From positions 744,001 to 808,000 of the forward strand of contig JAJQJQ010000029.1 of assembly GCA_028622995.1 (NCBI GenBank): a DNA stretch of 64,000 nt. Direction: 5' to 3'. The position numbers and the translations under genes are program-made. How positions within the stretch are numbered: the stretch's first letter is position 1; the number at the start of each line of letters is the position of its first letter. The notes under the pieces are model-generated. The model had not been told where the DNA came from. It did no database searches and worked only from the letters and a program-made list of their open reading frames with translations. This document shows, piece by piece, positions 45,897-56,854 of this stretch. This DNA comes from Panagrolaimus kolymaensis (lineage: Eukaryota > Nematoda > Chromadorea > Rhabditida > Panagrolaimidae).

Positions 45897-46013
45897 AATT
45901 ATCTTTCGTTTAATTCTGAACGTATATGGGACAGGTCTGGATATGAAAAAATAAAACGTATGCTTCAATCTCATGCCGACGAATCAAACAATCTTCAACT
46001 TAAATTCTCTTAA
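45897..46013 (+). pseudogene. 3' end fragment of a coiled-coil family gene (like the 55195 gene)
   Basis: Reads YLSFNSERIWDRSGYEKIKR followed by MLQSHADESNNLQLKFS and a stop. This is nearly identical to the end of the minus-strand gene at 55195 (YLSFSSERIWDRPGYEKMKR). No upstream exons precede it. It is the outer end of the left arm of the inverted duplication described in the findings. Confidence 0.75.
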
Positions 46014-46435
46014 TTCTTTTTGTTTTCGAATCTTGCTTCGTTTATGTTTTGTTGATCCATTGTTTATTTTATGCTTGTTCTTTTTTTGTATACATCCGCT
46101 TTAGTTTCAATTAATGTTTTGGTCTTTAAGCGAATAATAGTTTACTGTAATTTGCTCGAGATCCATTTTTTCGTTGATTGATTGTTCGCAAGATTCTTGT
46201 TTGTGTTAGAATTATGATGCTTGAGTTTCCTGCTTTTTGAATAAATGCTTTAATTTTATTATTCTCCCTCTTGTTTATAATCATCCAACGGAAGGCATAA
46301 CCTTTTCTTCTTAAATTTTCGATGATTTGCATTTCTTCATTGTATTCTATTCAACTTTTTATCGCGATATTATTACGTTTTTATGTACTTACTTACTTTT
46401 ATTACATTTCTTTAATTTCAGAAGCTTTGGCAAAC
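46014..46435. other. intergenic, duplicated in inverse at 54.7-55.2 kb
   Basis: A GAGATCCATTTTTTCGTTGA stretch at about 46159 matches the reverse complement of the sequence at about 54965-54990. TTTAATTTCAG just before the ATG at 46436 could be an intron or trans-splice acceptor. Confidence 0.5.
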
Positions 46436-47749
46436 ATGGATAACGTTAATCAACATCCTACAAATGACTCTCATCTTTCATCATCTGCTGCAGCTGATAA
46501 AGAAAAGGTTTCATCAACTTTGACTCAAACAGATGAAATTCAACGACCAAATGAACTTTTCTGGGAAGCTGCTTATAAAAAAGAAGTTGCTCGTTTATCC
46601 AATGAAAATCTTCGACTTCGTCAAGAAAACAATCAACTTCGTCATGAAAAACTTTTACTTGGTTTTCAAAATGTTCAGTTGATTGGAGTCAATGGAAAGC
46701 AAAATGGTGGCTTTGATGATGATATCGCTCGTAAACGAAAAGATGGATTGGAAGCACCAAATCAGAGAACTCTTGAAATGGTAAGATTTTAAATTTGACT
46801 TTCCTATTTTTTTGTTTCATTACTCGCCTTATTTCAGATTTCAACTTTGGAAAAACAACAAGAAGGAGAACATAAAGAAATGCATGCTCGTGTGATTGTT
46901 AAACCAGAATCAAAGCTTGATGATTTTGAACCACTTGTTATTAAGAAGCTTCAATGTTATAAAAATCAAAACGCTTGGCTTGGTTATTTAACTATGGATG
47001 AAGATGAAAAGCCTAAAATTATTTCGATTGTTAATTTTGATTTGGTTATTGATGGCATCGTTTCTCAAAAGAAGCTGATCCTTGATGGCGTTTTCACTCA
47101 ATATGAAAGTGATCCTTTCCTTTTTCGCCATTTCGGTGAATCCAATGGTCGTTTCGATGTTTCACATTTACTTAAAAAAGTCCTTTCTTGTAAGATTACG
47201 GATTTCTTTTTGTACAGTCAAAACTTGCTCTGGAAAGAATTTGAAAAGCTCGTTTCATCTAAAATGATTAAAAGACTTTATTTTGCCAACAATCAAATTA
47301 TTGATGAAACGAAATATCTTGTTTCTATTGAAAAGATCCTTGAATATGCACCGAATATTGAAAGTGTTGTATAGTGAGTTTCATTATATTTTTAATTTCC
47401 CATATAATTGCTTTTTTCAGTTACGACGAAATTAATAAAGAAACCTTTAAGAATCTCCTCAAACTTCCTGCCTTTGCAAAGCTCCATAAATTCGAGTTTT
47501 TTTATTTCTTTTGTCATGATTTTGATGCTGAAAACTTTCTTGCTTTTATGAAGGTAAAATTTACATCTTTTCTTTACTTTATTCATTTTTTATTTTCAGA
47601 AACATCCAAATTCTCATTTTACTTTTATGTTTCTTCTTGAATGTCCTGAATATGTTTGCAGTGAATATGACAAGGCTGAATATCAAAGAATGAAACGTAT
47701 GCTTGAATCTCGTGCACCAGCCGGAAAGCTTCATATTGAAACCGACTAA
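46436..47749 (+). CDS. coiled-coil / F-box-associated-like family protein, copy 1
   Basis: Exons 46436-46780, 46838-47373, 47421-47553 and 47600-47749, 387 residues. Residues 35-110 form a coiled coil (KKEVARLSNENLRLRQENNQ). The remaining 270 residues are the family domain: FEPLVIKKLQ, then DLVIDGIVSQKKLILDGVF, SHLLKKVLSCKITDFFL, FEKLVSSKMIKRLYF, APNIESVVYY, FDAENFLAFMK and YQRMKRMLESRAPAGKLH. This resembles nematode F-box-associated (FTH/DUF38-like) substrate domains in size and in its LxLxxxxI repeats, but no F-box is present. It is the near-mirror copy of the 53290-54701 gene. Function unknown. Confidence 0.87.
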
Positions 47750-48755
47750 TTGTCTTTGTTTTGTACCTTTGTTCGTTTTTGTTTTCTAGATCCGTTGATC
47801 ACTTTTTGTTGTTTCTTGTTTTATGAATAAACTTGGTTTTATACTGTATTCTTTTCTCTCTCTTTATTATTACTTATTAAAAGCAATTGTAATTTTTTTG
47901 AATGTGCTTTAAGTTATGTGGATTATTGAAAGACTAGAGCATTCAGGCATATTCGAAAACTAAACATGAAAAATGTCATAAAAAGATGTGCATGGTTAAT
48001 TGTATTCAAAGTCTTCAATTATTTTTTGCTGTTGTTAACATTTTGTTTTCATTTTCTTTTGTTATAAGCTATATTATGTTAATAAACAGTAAAAAGCTAT
48101 CGGCAAGTAACCATAAAGATTCCGAACGAATACAACCTTAAATCTGCTAATAGCCGCCACCCACATATTATAAGCTTTTCATCAACTTTAAGGTTGATCG
48201 TTATCAGAATATGTTTCAAGAGCCATGATTCGGCGAAGACGAAAACCGCTCTCTTTCATATTTGGTTTTATTGCATATTCAATTTGCTATCTTTAAACAA
48301 GCATGAACTTTTAACAAAACAAAAAATTAATTTAATCATTGTCGCCAAATAATCTAGCAAATTCAAAAACCCATCTCAATGAACATACATCATCGAAATA
48401 AACACATCATGGAAAAAAGATCTTTTTTTTTTCAATGAAAAATATGCAAAGCTGATGATGGAAAGAAACAATTGACTTTATTAGGGCGTTTTCGGATTGA
48501 AACAAATTTTTATGATGTGTGATTGAAGTAAAATAAATGTAAATCGAATGGATTAAAACCTAGAACAAAAAAAGTGATGTGATTTTTTACTGAATTAAAA
48601 AAAATGTTTGATCATTGACATGGAAAATATGTAAATGAGTTATTAACTTTATAAACTTAGTATAAAAGTAACTAATCGAATTGGAAAAAAGGCATATACA
48701 TAGTTCCAACAGCAGTTTTGGAACCAACCAAGTGATTTCAAAAAAATTAAAAAAG
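47750..48755. other. intergenic
   Basis: A polyadenylation-type GAATAAA at about 47825 lies 75 bp after the previous stop. TAGTATAAAAGTAAC at 48659-48673 is the probable TATA box of the next gene (about 85 bp before its ATG). Nothing else seen. Confidence 0.5.
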
Positions 48756-49987
48756 ATGGAAGCAAAATTACTTCTTGCCCTTCTTGTTGTTGCTCTTTTA
48801 GCTTTTTCAAGTAAATTTTAAAAAATCCTTAAAATAATTTTTATAACAAATTTGAATATTATTTTTTAGTGGCTAAGGATGGAGATAGCAATGGCTCAGA
48901 TTCTGGTAGCGATTCCACTGGAAGTTGGGGAGATTCCTTTGAAAACAAAGATGAAGATTGTGATCGCATGGTGGATGGTTCAGATGATAATGAAGGAAAA
49001 TGTGATTTAACTGATGGACTTGAAGAAGTTCCAGATAAAGTTGATTGCACTCCAGAACAAAAAACAACCATAATTAATTGGATCACCATTCTCAAATCAC
49101 TTCTTTCCGTTAAAGTTTCTATCGAAGAACGTTTAACCATCGCCCTTTCAAGCATCCAAAAATTCCAAAGTGAAAATCCTGATTGCTATGAACTTATTCA
49201 ATATCAAAATATTTCATCATGGGGCTATCTTGTATCTTTCACTAAAGTCGTGGAATATAGACAATCCACCAAAATTGAATCGATTATGACTTTGGATGAT
49301 GAAGATAATTGTCCTTTGTTTGAAGCATTGATGAATGGCACTGATGGGTCATATGAGCAACAATCAGCTTGTAATGCTTTTATCAACGAAACTTTAATTG
49401 GAATTTGTGGAAATATGTCTTTGTCCGTTACTGAACGAAGCGTATTAATTTATCAAGCTATCTCAGAATTTTTCGCTATCAATTCTGAATGGCAATCATC
49501 ATTTTTCCAATTTCAAATTTCTGGTTTCGGAAGTTTCCAACAATTTTTTGAAATCACTCGAACATATTATCAAAAAACTCAAGTCGATGTTATTCTTGAA
49601 GGTGAAGCCTCGGAATGTTCATTTGTTGTTTCATTCAAAAATCAATTAGAAATGATTAAATCTGATTCATCCATTTCAAGCACAGTTAAAAAAACTTTAA
49701 TTCAATTTGAAGCTCGAATTGAGCAACAAATGTCATTGGTTATTTCAGGAAAGGCTCGACTTTCAGTTATTATTAAAGAATTTAATTCATTCTTTAAATT
49801 GTATACCGATGAAATTTATGTTAAATTACTTTATGGAATTAGTATTAATGATTTTGGAAGCTTTATGGATCTCATTTATTGTGGACCATATAAAAATGGT
49901 CTTACTCCCAAACCAACCATGCCAACAATTGCTACTCCTAAACCCACATGTAGCTGCACTTGTTCACCAACCACATTGATGCCTTAA
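48756..49987 (+). CDS. secreted acidic protein with three helical repeats and a Cys/Thr/Pro tail
   Basis: Exons 48756-48810 and 48870-49987 encode 390 residues. A signal peptide (LLLALLVVALLAFS) precedes an acidic Gly/Ser/Asp stretch (DSNGSDSGSDSTGSWGDSF). Then three repeats of about 95-105 residues start at DCTPEQKTT, QSACNAFIN and ECSFVVSFK. Each is predicted helical and ends in a similar phrase (SSWGYLVSFTKVVEY, GFGSFQQFFEITRTYY, NDFGSFMDLIYCG). The C-terminus is TPKPTMPT, then CSCTCSP. It may be an extracellular or glycosylated protein; I do not recognise the family. It sits between the arms of the inverted duplication and is unrelated to its neighbours. Confidence 0.85.
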
Positions 49988-50725
49988 AAAAAGAAACTAG
50001 TCATTCAGAAATTGTGTTTTGTACAAATTTCAATCTTTTCACTTTGTTTATAGTTTTTTTCTTTGTTTCAAAGTGAAAATATTTATTAGACGCATTAGAA
50101 AAATAAAATCGAAGATTTAAAAACCCATAATACAATATAGACAAAAAATTTGTTTAGAAAAAAAAATCTTAAACAACGCAGAACTTTTATGGGACGACAC
50201 ATACATTTAATGAAGCAGGTTAGCATAAGAATCAAAAAAATGTAACAGTATAAAACCAAGTTTTTATTCATAAAGCTAATACCAACAAAAATATGATCAC
50301 TAACATAAACTAACAAAGGTTCAAAACAAAAACATTTAAAATTCAATTTCAAGTTAAGGAAAACTCGGGAAATCATCATTTGCAAATTGCTTTTTTCTAA
50401 GCCCTGTAAATTTTCAATAGTTTGCAAACGGTTGTCTTTGAAACACATTTCGCCCATCATTCATTGAACCTTCGATTCAAACGTTTAGCATCATTTACAA
50501 AAAATTCTTTTTCGAAGCTTTAACTAAAAGCATTGTACACAATATTTTGTTTATTGTTTTTCATATTTCATCAAATCGTCGATGATGGAAGTATACAAAT
50601 TTTTTCGTTTCATCTTTATCCTGCCTTTTTTGTTTTCTTTCTCTCTTTCTTTAGCGCTTCGTTCGTCCATTTTTTTTCTCTCTTCACAAATCTTACTTTT
50701 TTAGGTAGTATTTTTTTCGTCCGTT
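49988..50725. other. intergenic with a remnant of a coiled-coil family 3' region
   Basis: 50240-50350 on the minus strand resembles the sequence after the stops of the minus-strand family genes (the GTATAAAACCAA block and the AACAAAGGTTCAAAAC block, compare 53185-53290). An intact reading frame is not preserved. The rest shows no gene. Confidence 0.5.
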
Positions 50726-52749
50726 ATGGATGAACATCACCTTTCCCGTTCTGGTGCGACGCGATCTCATTTCGATGACACATTAAATGCTTTACCAGAA
50801 GGATCTGTATCAACTTTTCAATCAAATTTTGATGCTGTTATTGCTTCCTGGAAATCTGAATATGAAAAGAAAGTGCTAGAAGTTAGTTAGTTTATTTTCT
50901 TATCTTTATACTTATGGTTAACTTTTCTAGTATATTTTAGAAATGGGCTTTGGAAATAAAGCATAAAGAACTTCAAAGCAGACATGAAGAACTCAATGAG
51001 AAAGCTGATGACCTTCAACAAAAGAATGAAGAATTACAAGAAGCATTTGGGAAGCTTCAACTGCAATTCGATGATCAAAGCTCAAATATTTCTAAATTTA
51101 ATGAAAGTCAAGTATCTCGCTGGAATGAAGCTCTTGTTACAATGGAATGCGAAGCTAAACAACGTGTCAAAATGGTTAGCTTTTTATACTTTTGCTTGAT
51201 TTCTGTTGATAATACTGTTTGTCTTTTTCTAACTTTGACCATGGATTTAGATTATGGATATGGAAAAGCAACGAGAAGTTGACAAATTAAGAATTGCTGA
51301 ATTAGAACAAGAAGATGCTTTTAAAGCTTTAGAAAACGAAAAGAAGGTTCTCAGAGAAAAGGTTGAACAACATATCAAAGTTTTGAGAGAAACTCATCAA
51401 AATGAAAATACTCTTCTCCGTAAAAACATTGATAGGATGAATGCAAAGGAAAAGGATCGTGATCAAATGGTAAGTAGCTGCTAGTTTTTTTATTGTTCAA
51501 AAGGGAAGGAGAATAAGGTGGTGGTATACGTAGTATTACTTCTTGTATTGATAAATCAACAAAAAGACAACGTTAATTTACACATTTTAGATTGATGGTA
51601 TGAAGAAGCAACATGAAGTCGATAAAGATAAACTCGCTAAAATGGAAAAGAAAGTGGAAACTGATCGTAAAGCCCATGAAAAAGAAAAGAAAACATTATT
51701 GTCTAAAATAGCTGAAATGGAACAAATCAATGCCTCTCCATCAAATGTTCATCCGAATACGGTTATAATGAATGCTTCCATCGCCCATTCTGATGCAGTA
51801 CGTTTTGTAGAATTTATGCCTTTAAAGAAGATTGTAATCTTACTTTTTAGGCTTCATCGTCCGTAAATCCAAGTGCTATTACCAAAGCTTCAACTGTTAA
51901 TGATGATCATTTTGTTATCAAAAAGCTTTTTCATGTGAAAGGTGGACTTGAATGGAAAGCTTATTTAACATCAAATGAAAAAGAAAAATCAACAAAAGTT
52001 TGCATAAATGGCTCCAATTTGCTTATTGATGACAAAGTTGTTTCCAAAAAGTTGATCATTGATGGCCTTCTCTATCAATCTCAAGTTGATCCATTCCAAG
52101 ATTTTACTCATAATTATGGTGGAGTATACCTAACATATGTTTCTCGTCTGCTTGGAGGATACGTTCACTCCTGTAATCTTACTTATCTATTTTTAAGTAA
52201 TCAGCAAATATCATGGGTGGAATATGTGAAGCTTGTTTCAGCTACAAAAACTAAAAGTCTTTATTTTTCGAATGTTTGTATTAAAAAAGAAGATGATTCA
52301 TTAGCTTCATTTGAAGAAATTATGGGAAATTTAACTAATATTCGAAAAATTGCATGGTAAGGTTTCTTTGTCTTCACTAATGTCTAATTAACTTTTTGTG
52401 TTTTAGCGCATTTCATCCTACTGGGTCTATCAAACTTACAGAAGATACTTTTGCCAAACTTCTCGAGCTTCCACTTTTCAAAAATCTTCAAATATTCCGT
52501 TTATATGGTATTACTGCTTCTGATCCATTTGATGTTGGCTCATTCATAGATTTCATGAAGGTAAACTCATCATTTTGATTGTTATTAATATTTATGTACC
52601 ATTTTTAGAAATATCCAAACTGTCATTTTACCATCTCATTTCGCTATGATAAAAGATATGTTTTAACTGAGAAAAAACTTTTTGATCCTATCGTCGAAGA
52701 ACTACGCAAAGCTTTTCCATCGGATGATAATCTTGTTATTGATTTGTAA
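50726..52749 (+). CDS. coiled-coil / F-box-associated-like family protein, copy 2 (longest coil)
   Basis: Exons 50726-50881, 50941-51174, 51251-51469, 51591-51797, 51851-52356, 52407-52560 and 52609-52749, 538 residues. Three middle exons, all phase 0-0, encode about 220 residues of almost continuous coiled coil (KHKELQSRHEELNEKADDLQ, and similar). The C-terminal domain is the most diverged of the family: HFVIKKLFHV, LIDDKVVSKKLIIDGLLY, VSRLLGGYVHSCNLTYLFL, FDVGSFIDFMK and YPNCHFTISF. It also has extra Thr/Ser linkers. Orientation is the same as copy 1. Confidence 0.85.
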
Positions 52750-53289
52750 TCTTTTTTCGTTTTGTAACAAAAAATATTAATAATTTATTGTATGTTATTT
52801 GTTTGTCCAAATAAACTTGATTTTGATTGTTAGAGCAACATTAGAAAAATGGAAAAGAAAAAAGGTTAGTACTTGGTCGAAGAGCCGTGAATCCAGCTGT
52901 TTTTAGCTCTAAAAAGTCTATGAACATGTCTCTAGGTTTGTACCATTACTGATGTTACAAACCTTGTTTAAAACTTAAAATAACAAAATCATACAACTGT
53001 GTAGTAAGATTTCCGATTTTCAAAGAGATGAAACAAAGGTAGATTATTAATGCCACCTAAATACGAATAACTTATGCTAATACTTGATTCTCCATTCCTT
53101 CCAGCAAGAGGATACTAATTAATACATAAAACATATAATGCCTTCACAAAAGCAATCCTTATATTTTGTATGCAGCAAGAAAAAAGAATACAGTATAAAA
53201 CCAATTTTATTTATAAAACAAGAAACAACAAAAAGTAATCAACGGATCAACAAAACAAAAAAACGAACAAAGGTTCAAAACAAAAACAA
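52750..53289. other. intergenic between convergent genes
   Basis: Two 3' ends face each other. 53150-53289 carries the 3' block shared by family members (GTATAAAACCAATTTTATTT and the AACAAAGGTTC block). No gene. Confidence 0.5.
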
Positions 53290-54701
53290 TTAGAAAGAAT
53301 CATCATGAAGCTGACCGGGTGTTGCACTAGATTCAAGCATAAGTTTCATTTTTCGATATTCAGCTTTGTCATATTCACTGCGAACATAAACACGAGATTC
53401 AAGATAAAAATGAGCATCAGGATATTTCTGAAAAATAAAAAAGAGAATAAAGTAAATAAAATATGAAAACTTTACCTTCATGAAAGCAAGGAAACTTTCA
53501 GCATCAAAATCATGATAAAAAAATTCACCAATCTTGAATACACGAAGTTTTGTAAAGACAGGAAGCTTGGAAAGATTTACAAATGTTTCTTTATTGATAT
53601 TGCCGTAACTGAAAAAATCAAAAATAAGAGAAATAAAAACAATATAAAAAAACTCACTATGCAACATTTTCAATATTTGGCGCATATTCAAGGATCTTTT
53701 CAATAGAAACAAGATTATTCTTTTCATCCAAAATATAATTGTTAGCCATATAAAGATTGGTGATGGTTTTAGAAGAAACGAGCTTTTCAACTTCTTTCCA
53801 GAGCAAGTTTTGACTGTACAAAAAGAAACCAGTAATCTTACATGAATGAACTTTTTTAAGTATATGTGAAACATCGAAACGACCATTGGATTCACCGCTA
53901 TGGTGAAAAAGAAAAGGATCACATTCATATTGAGAAAGAACACCATCAATAATCAACTTCTTTTGAGAAACGTAGCCATCAATAATCAAATCATAATTGA
54001 AGATCGAAATAACAATTGGCTTTTCATCTTCGTCCATAGTTAGATAACCAAGCCACATGTTAGGACATCCAAAAAACTTAAGCTTCTTAATAACGATGGG
54101 TTCCAAATCATCATGATGCTTAGACTCCGGTTTAGCAATTTCACGAGCATGCTTTTCTTTATGTTCACCTTCTTGCTGCTTTCCCAAAGATGAAATCTGA
54201 AAAACTAGCAATGAAGCAAGAAAATCTGTAAAGGCATATGTAAAATTTTACCATTTCAAGTGAATTCTGATTTGGTGCTTCAAATCCATCAATCCGTTTA
54301 CGAGCGATATCAGCTTCAAAGGCCATCTTGGAATCATCATCAGAGCCACCATTTTGCTTTCCATTGACTTCATTCAATTGAATATTTTGAAATTCAAGTA
54401 CAAGTTTTTCATGACGAAGTTGATTGTTTTCTTGACGAAGTCGAAGGTTTTCATTGTTTAAACGAGCAACTTCTTTTTTATAAGCAGCTTCCCAGAAAAG
54501 TTCACTGGTTCCTTGAACTTTTTCATCATCGGGAACAGCGGGAGGAACAGTACCATGACCAGCCAATGGTGGTTGAAGAGATCCAAGTGCAGGATTTTGA
54601 TTTCCCAAAAGAACTTCTAATTCTTGATCAAGACGTTCCTTTTCGAAAGGACGACGTGGAGCGCTGTAGATGGTAGAACAGACTGTCTTAATTCTCGGCA
54701 T
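53290..54701 (-). CDS. coiled-coil / F-box-associated-like family protein, copy 3
   Basis: Exons complement(53290-53427, 53476-53608, 53658-54196, 54252-54701), 419 residues. It has the same four-exon layout as copy 1. The coil (KKEVARLNNENLRLRQENNQ) and the domain (IVIKKLKFFG, YVSQKKLIIDGVLSQYECDP, SHILKKVHSCKITGFFLY) are very similar to copy 1. The N-terminus is extended by about 45 residues (MPRIKTVCSTIYSAPRRPF) and lists Pro/Gly-rich LGSLQPPLAG, a string also found in the 56854 gene. It is the inverse partner of copy 1 in the large inverted duplication. Confidence 0.87.
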
Positions 54702-55194
54702 TTTTGACCCTAAAAAAGTAAATGGTTAAATCGATAATGTATCGAAAATGAAAGAGAAGTGGATGAATGTCACGTAAATAAACATAAAAATGGAATAATC
54801 CGACATATGAGTAAGACGTTAAAACATAAATATAACGAAGGTAAAGAATGGAAAACGCTTTAATTTATAATGAAACAGCGGAAAACCTAGCAAATTCAGA
54901 AAATATATCTAACAACGTCAAAGATATGATAGACTTTGAGCAACGAAAAACAGAAAACAATCAAAAAATCAACGAAAAAAGGATCTCGCGTAATTACATT
55001 AAACTATAATTCGCACCAAGCCCTTAAACTCGTTTGAAACTAAATCGGATGAGTACAACGAAGATCTCGCTTAAAATTTACGAATTTAGAAAAAAATACA
55101 GTATATATAACAAGATTTATTTAATAAAACATAAAATAAACAATGATGAACTAATCAACAAAGAAAAAACGAAGAAAAATACGAAACAAAAAAA
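54702..55194. other. intergenic, inverse duplicate of 46.0-46.4 kb
   Basis: Contains the AACGAAAAAAGGATCTCGCG stretch (about 54971), mirrored near 46160. No gene. Confidence 0.5.
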
Positions 55195-56854
55195 TTAAGA
55201 GAATTTAACTTGAAGTTTGTCAGATTCATCAGCATGAGATTGAAGCATACGTTTCATCTTTTCATATCCAGGCCTGTCCCATATACGTTCAGAACTAAAC
55301 GAAAGATAAAAACGAGCATTTGGATGTTTCTGGAAAAACCAAAAAATGAATAAAATAAACGAAATATGAAAAATTGCCTTCATGAAAGCAAAGAAACTTT
55401 GAACATCAAATGCAGAATATGGAATTTTACCCATCTTGAACTCAAGAAGCTTTGTAAAGAAGGGAAGTTTGTCAGCATCGAATGTTACTTTGTTAATATT
55501 AGAGTTGTGATAACTAAAGCATGGAAATTATTATAAATAAACAAAAGATAAAAACTTACTATGCAAACTTTTCAATATTTGGAACATTTTCAAGGATTTT
55601 TTGAAAAGGATCAGCTTGATAGTCTTTGAAATCAACGTCATGAAAATAAAGGTTCTTGATACTTCCAGAAGATACGAGCTTTTCAAATTCTTCCAAACTT
55701 ATGGCTTGATTGTGCAAAAACAAGTCAGTGATATTACAGGAAAGAACTTTTGAAAGTAAATGAGAAACATGGTCTTGATTAAAACAATATGCATTAGGAC
55801 GAAAATCGAATGGATCAGCTTCGTATTGAGTTACAATACCATCAAGAATCAGTTGTTTATCAGAAACTTCGCCGTCAACCAACAAAGCGTTATCAGTGAG
55901 AGAAAGATTGGCAGATTCTTCATTTCCTTCAAGAGTTGAGTAACATTTCCATACATTTTGAGATTCGTTAATGACGACTTTCTTAACCACAAGAGGTTCA
56001 AAACGATCATGGCTTTGTTTCATTTCAGCAACTTGAGGTTCAGGAGTTTTCTTTTCTCTGTCACGAACAAGAAGAGTAGCTTGTTGTTGTTTTTCCAAGT
56101 CAGAGATCTAAAAAATAAAGAAGTGTAAAGTAAAGCTAAAGAAAGAGACTTACCTTATTAAGGTGATTCTTATATTTTGCTTCTAATTCAGCAATGGCAT
56201 GGATCAGACGATTATTTTCTCCTTGAAGTGCCTTCTTTTCAGCATCATGAGTAAGTCGATTAGCAACCTTTTCTTTTTCCAAAACAGAAATCTGAAAAGA
56301 AAAGGATAATAAAGAGAAGAAGAAGAAAAAGATAAACGTTTACCATTTCGAGGTGCTTCTTATTTTTAGCTTCTAAATCAGCATTGAGTTGTTTGATACG
56401 AGTAATTTCACTTTCGAATGCTTTCTTTTCTTCATTTCCAAAAAGACGATCAGTTTCTTTTTCCATTTTCAAAGTTGAAATCTTAAAATAAACGAATGTT
56501 AAAAGAAAACAAGAACAACGTTATTACCATTCCAAGTTGTTTCTTGTTGGTTGATTCCAAAACAGCAATGACTTGGGCAGAATCAGCATTTTCAGCTTGA
56601 AGAGCTTTCATCGTATCTTCTTTAACATTTTCATTTTCTTTCATTTGATCATTTTCAAATTTAAGATCAAGGTTTTGAATACCAAGTCGAAGGCGTTCTG
56701 CAATCAGTCCATAGATCATTTCTTCCAAAGTCCATTTAGCATTTTCATCCTTGAATCTTTGAACATCATCAGCTTCATGAAAGATTGAAACAGCATTACC
56801 ATCACCAGCCGACGGTGGTTGAAGAGATCCAAGCACAGAATTATGATTTCCCAT
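55195..56854 (-). CDS. coiled-coil / F-box-associated-like family protein, copy 4
   Basis: Exons complement(55195-55329, 55378-55513, 55560-56107, 56154-56291, 56344-56481, 56528-56854), 473 residues. The N-terminal exon has LGSLQPPSAG and a coil. Two following exons are exactly 138 nt, phase 0-0, each starting ISxL and ending in a KN(K/H) coil phrase. The large exon holds LVVKKVVINESQNVWKCYST, VDGEVSDKQLILDGIVTQY, SHLLSKVLSCNITDLFLHNQ and FEKLVSSGSIKNLYFHDVDF. The last intron (55330-55377) starts with GC rather than GT. It is 48 nt, without a stop, so retention would add 16 hydrophobic residues. TTTTCAG upstream of the ATG at 56854 may be a trans-splice acceptor. Confidence 0.86.

Noticed and set aside
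48859..49155. 98-codon minus-strand ORF
   Set aside because: It is the complement of the acidic Ser/Asp region of the secreted repeat protein, whose signal peptide, splice and length support the plus strand.
50095..50460. 121-codon minus-strand ORF as an independent gene
   Set aside because: Its first part overlaps sequence resembling 3' flanks of the coiled-coil family and the frame does not match the family end; treated as a remnant.
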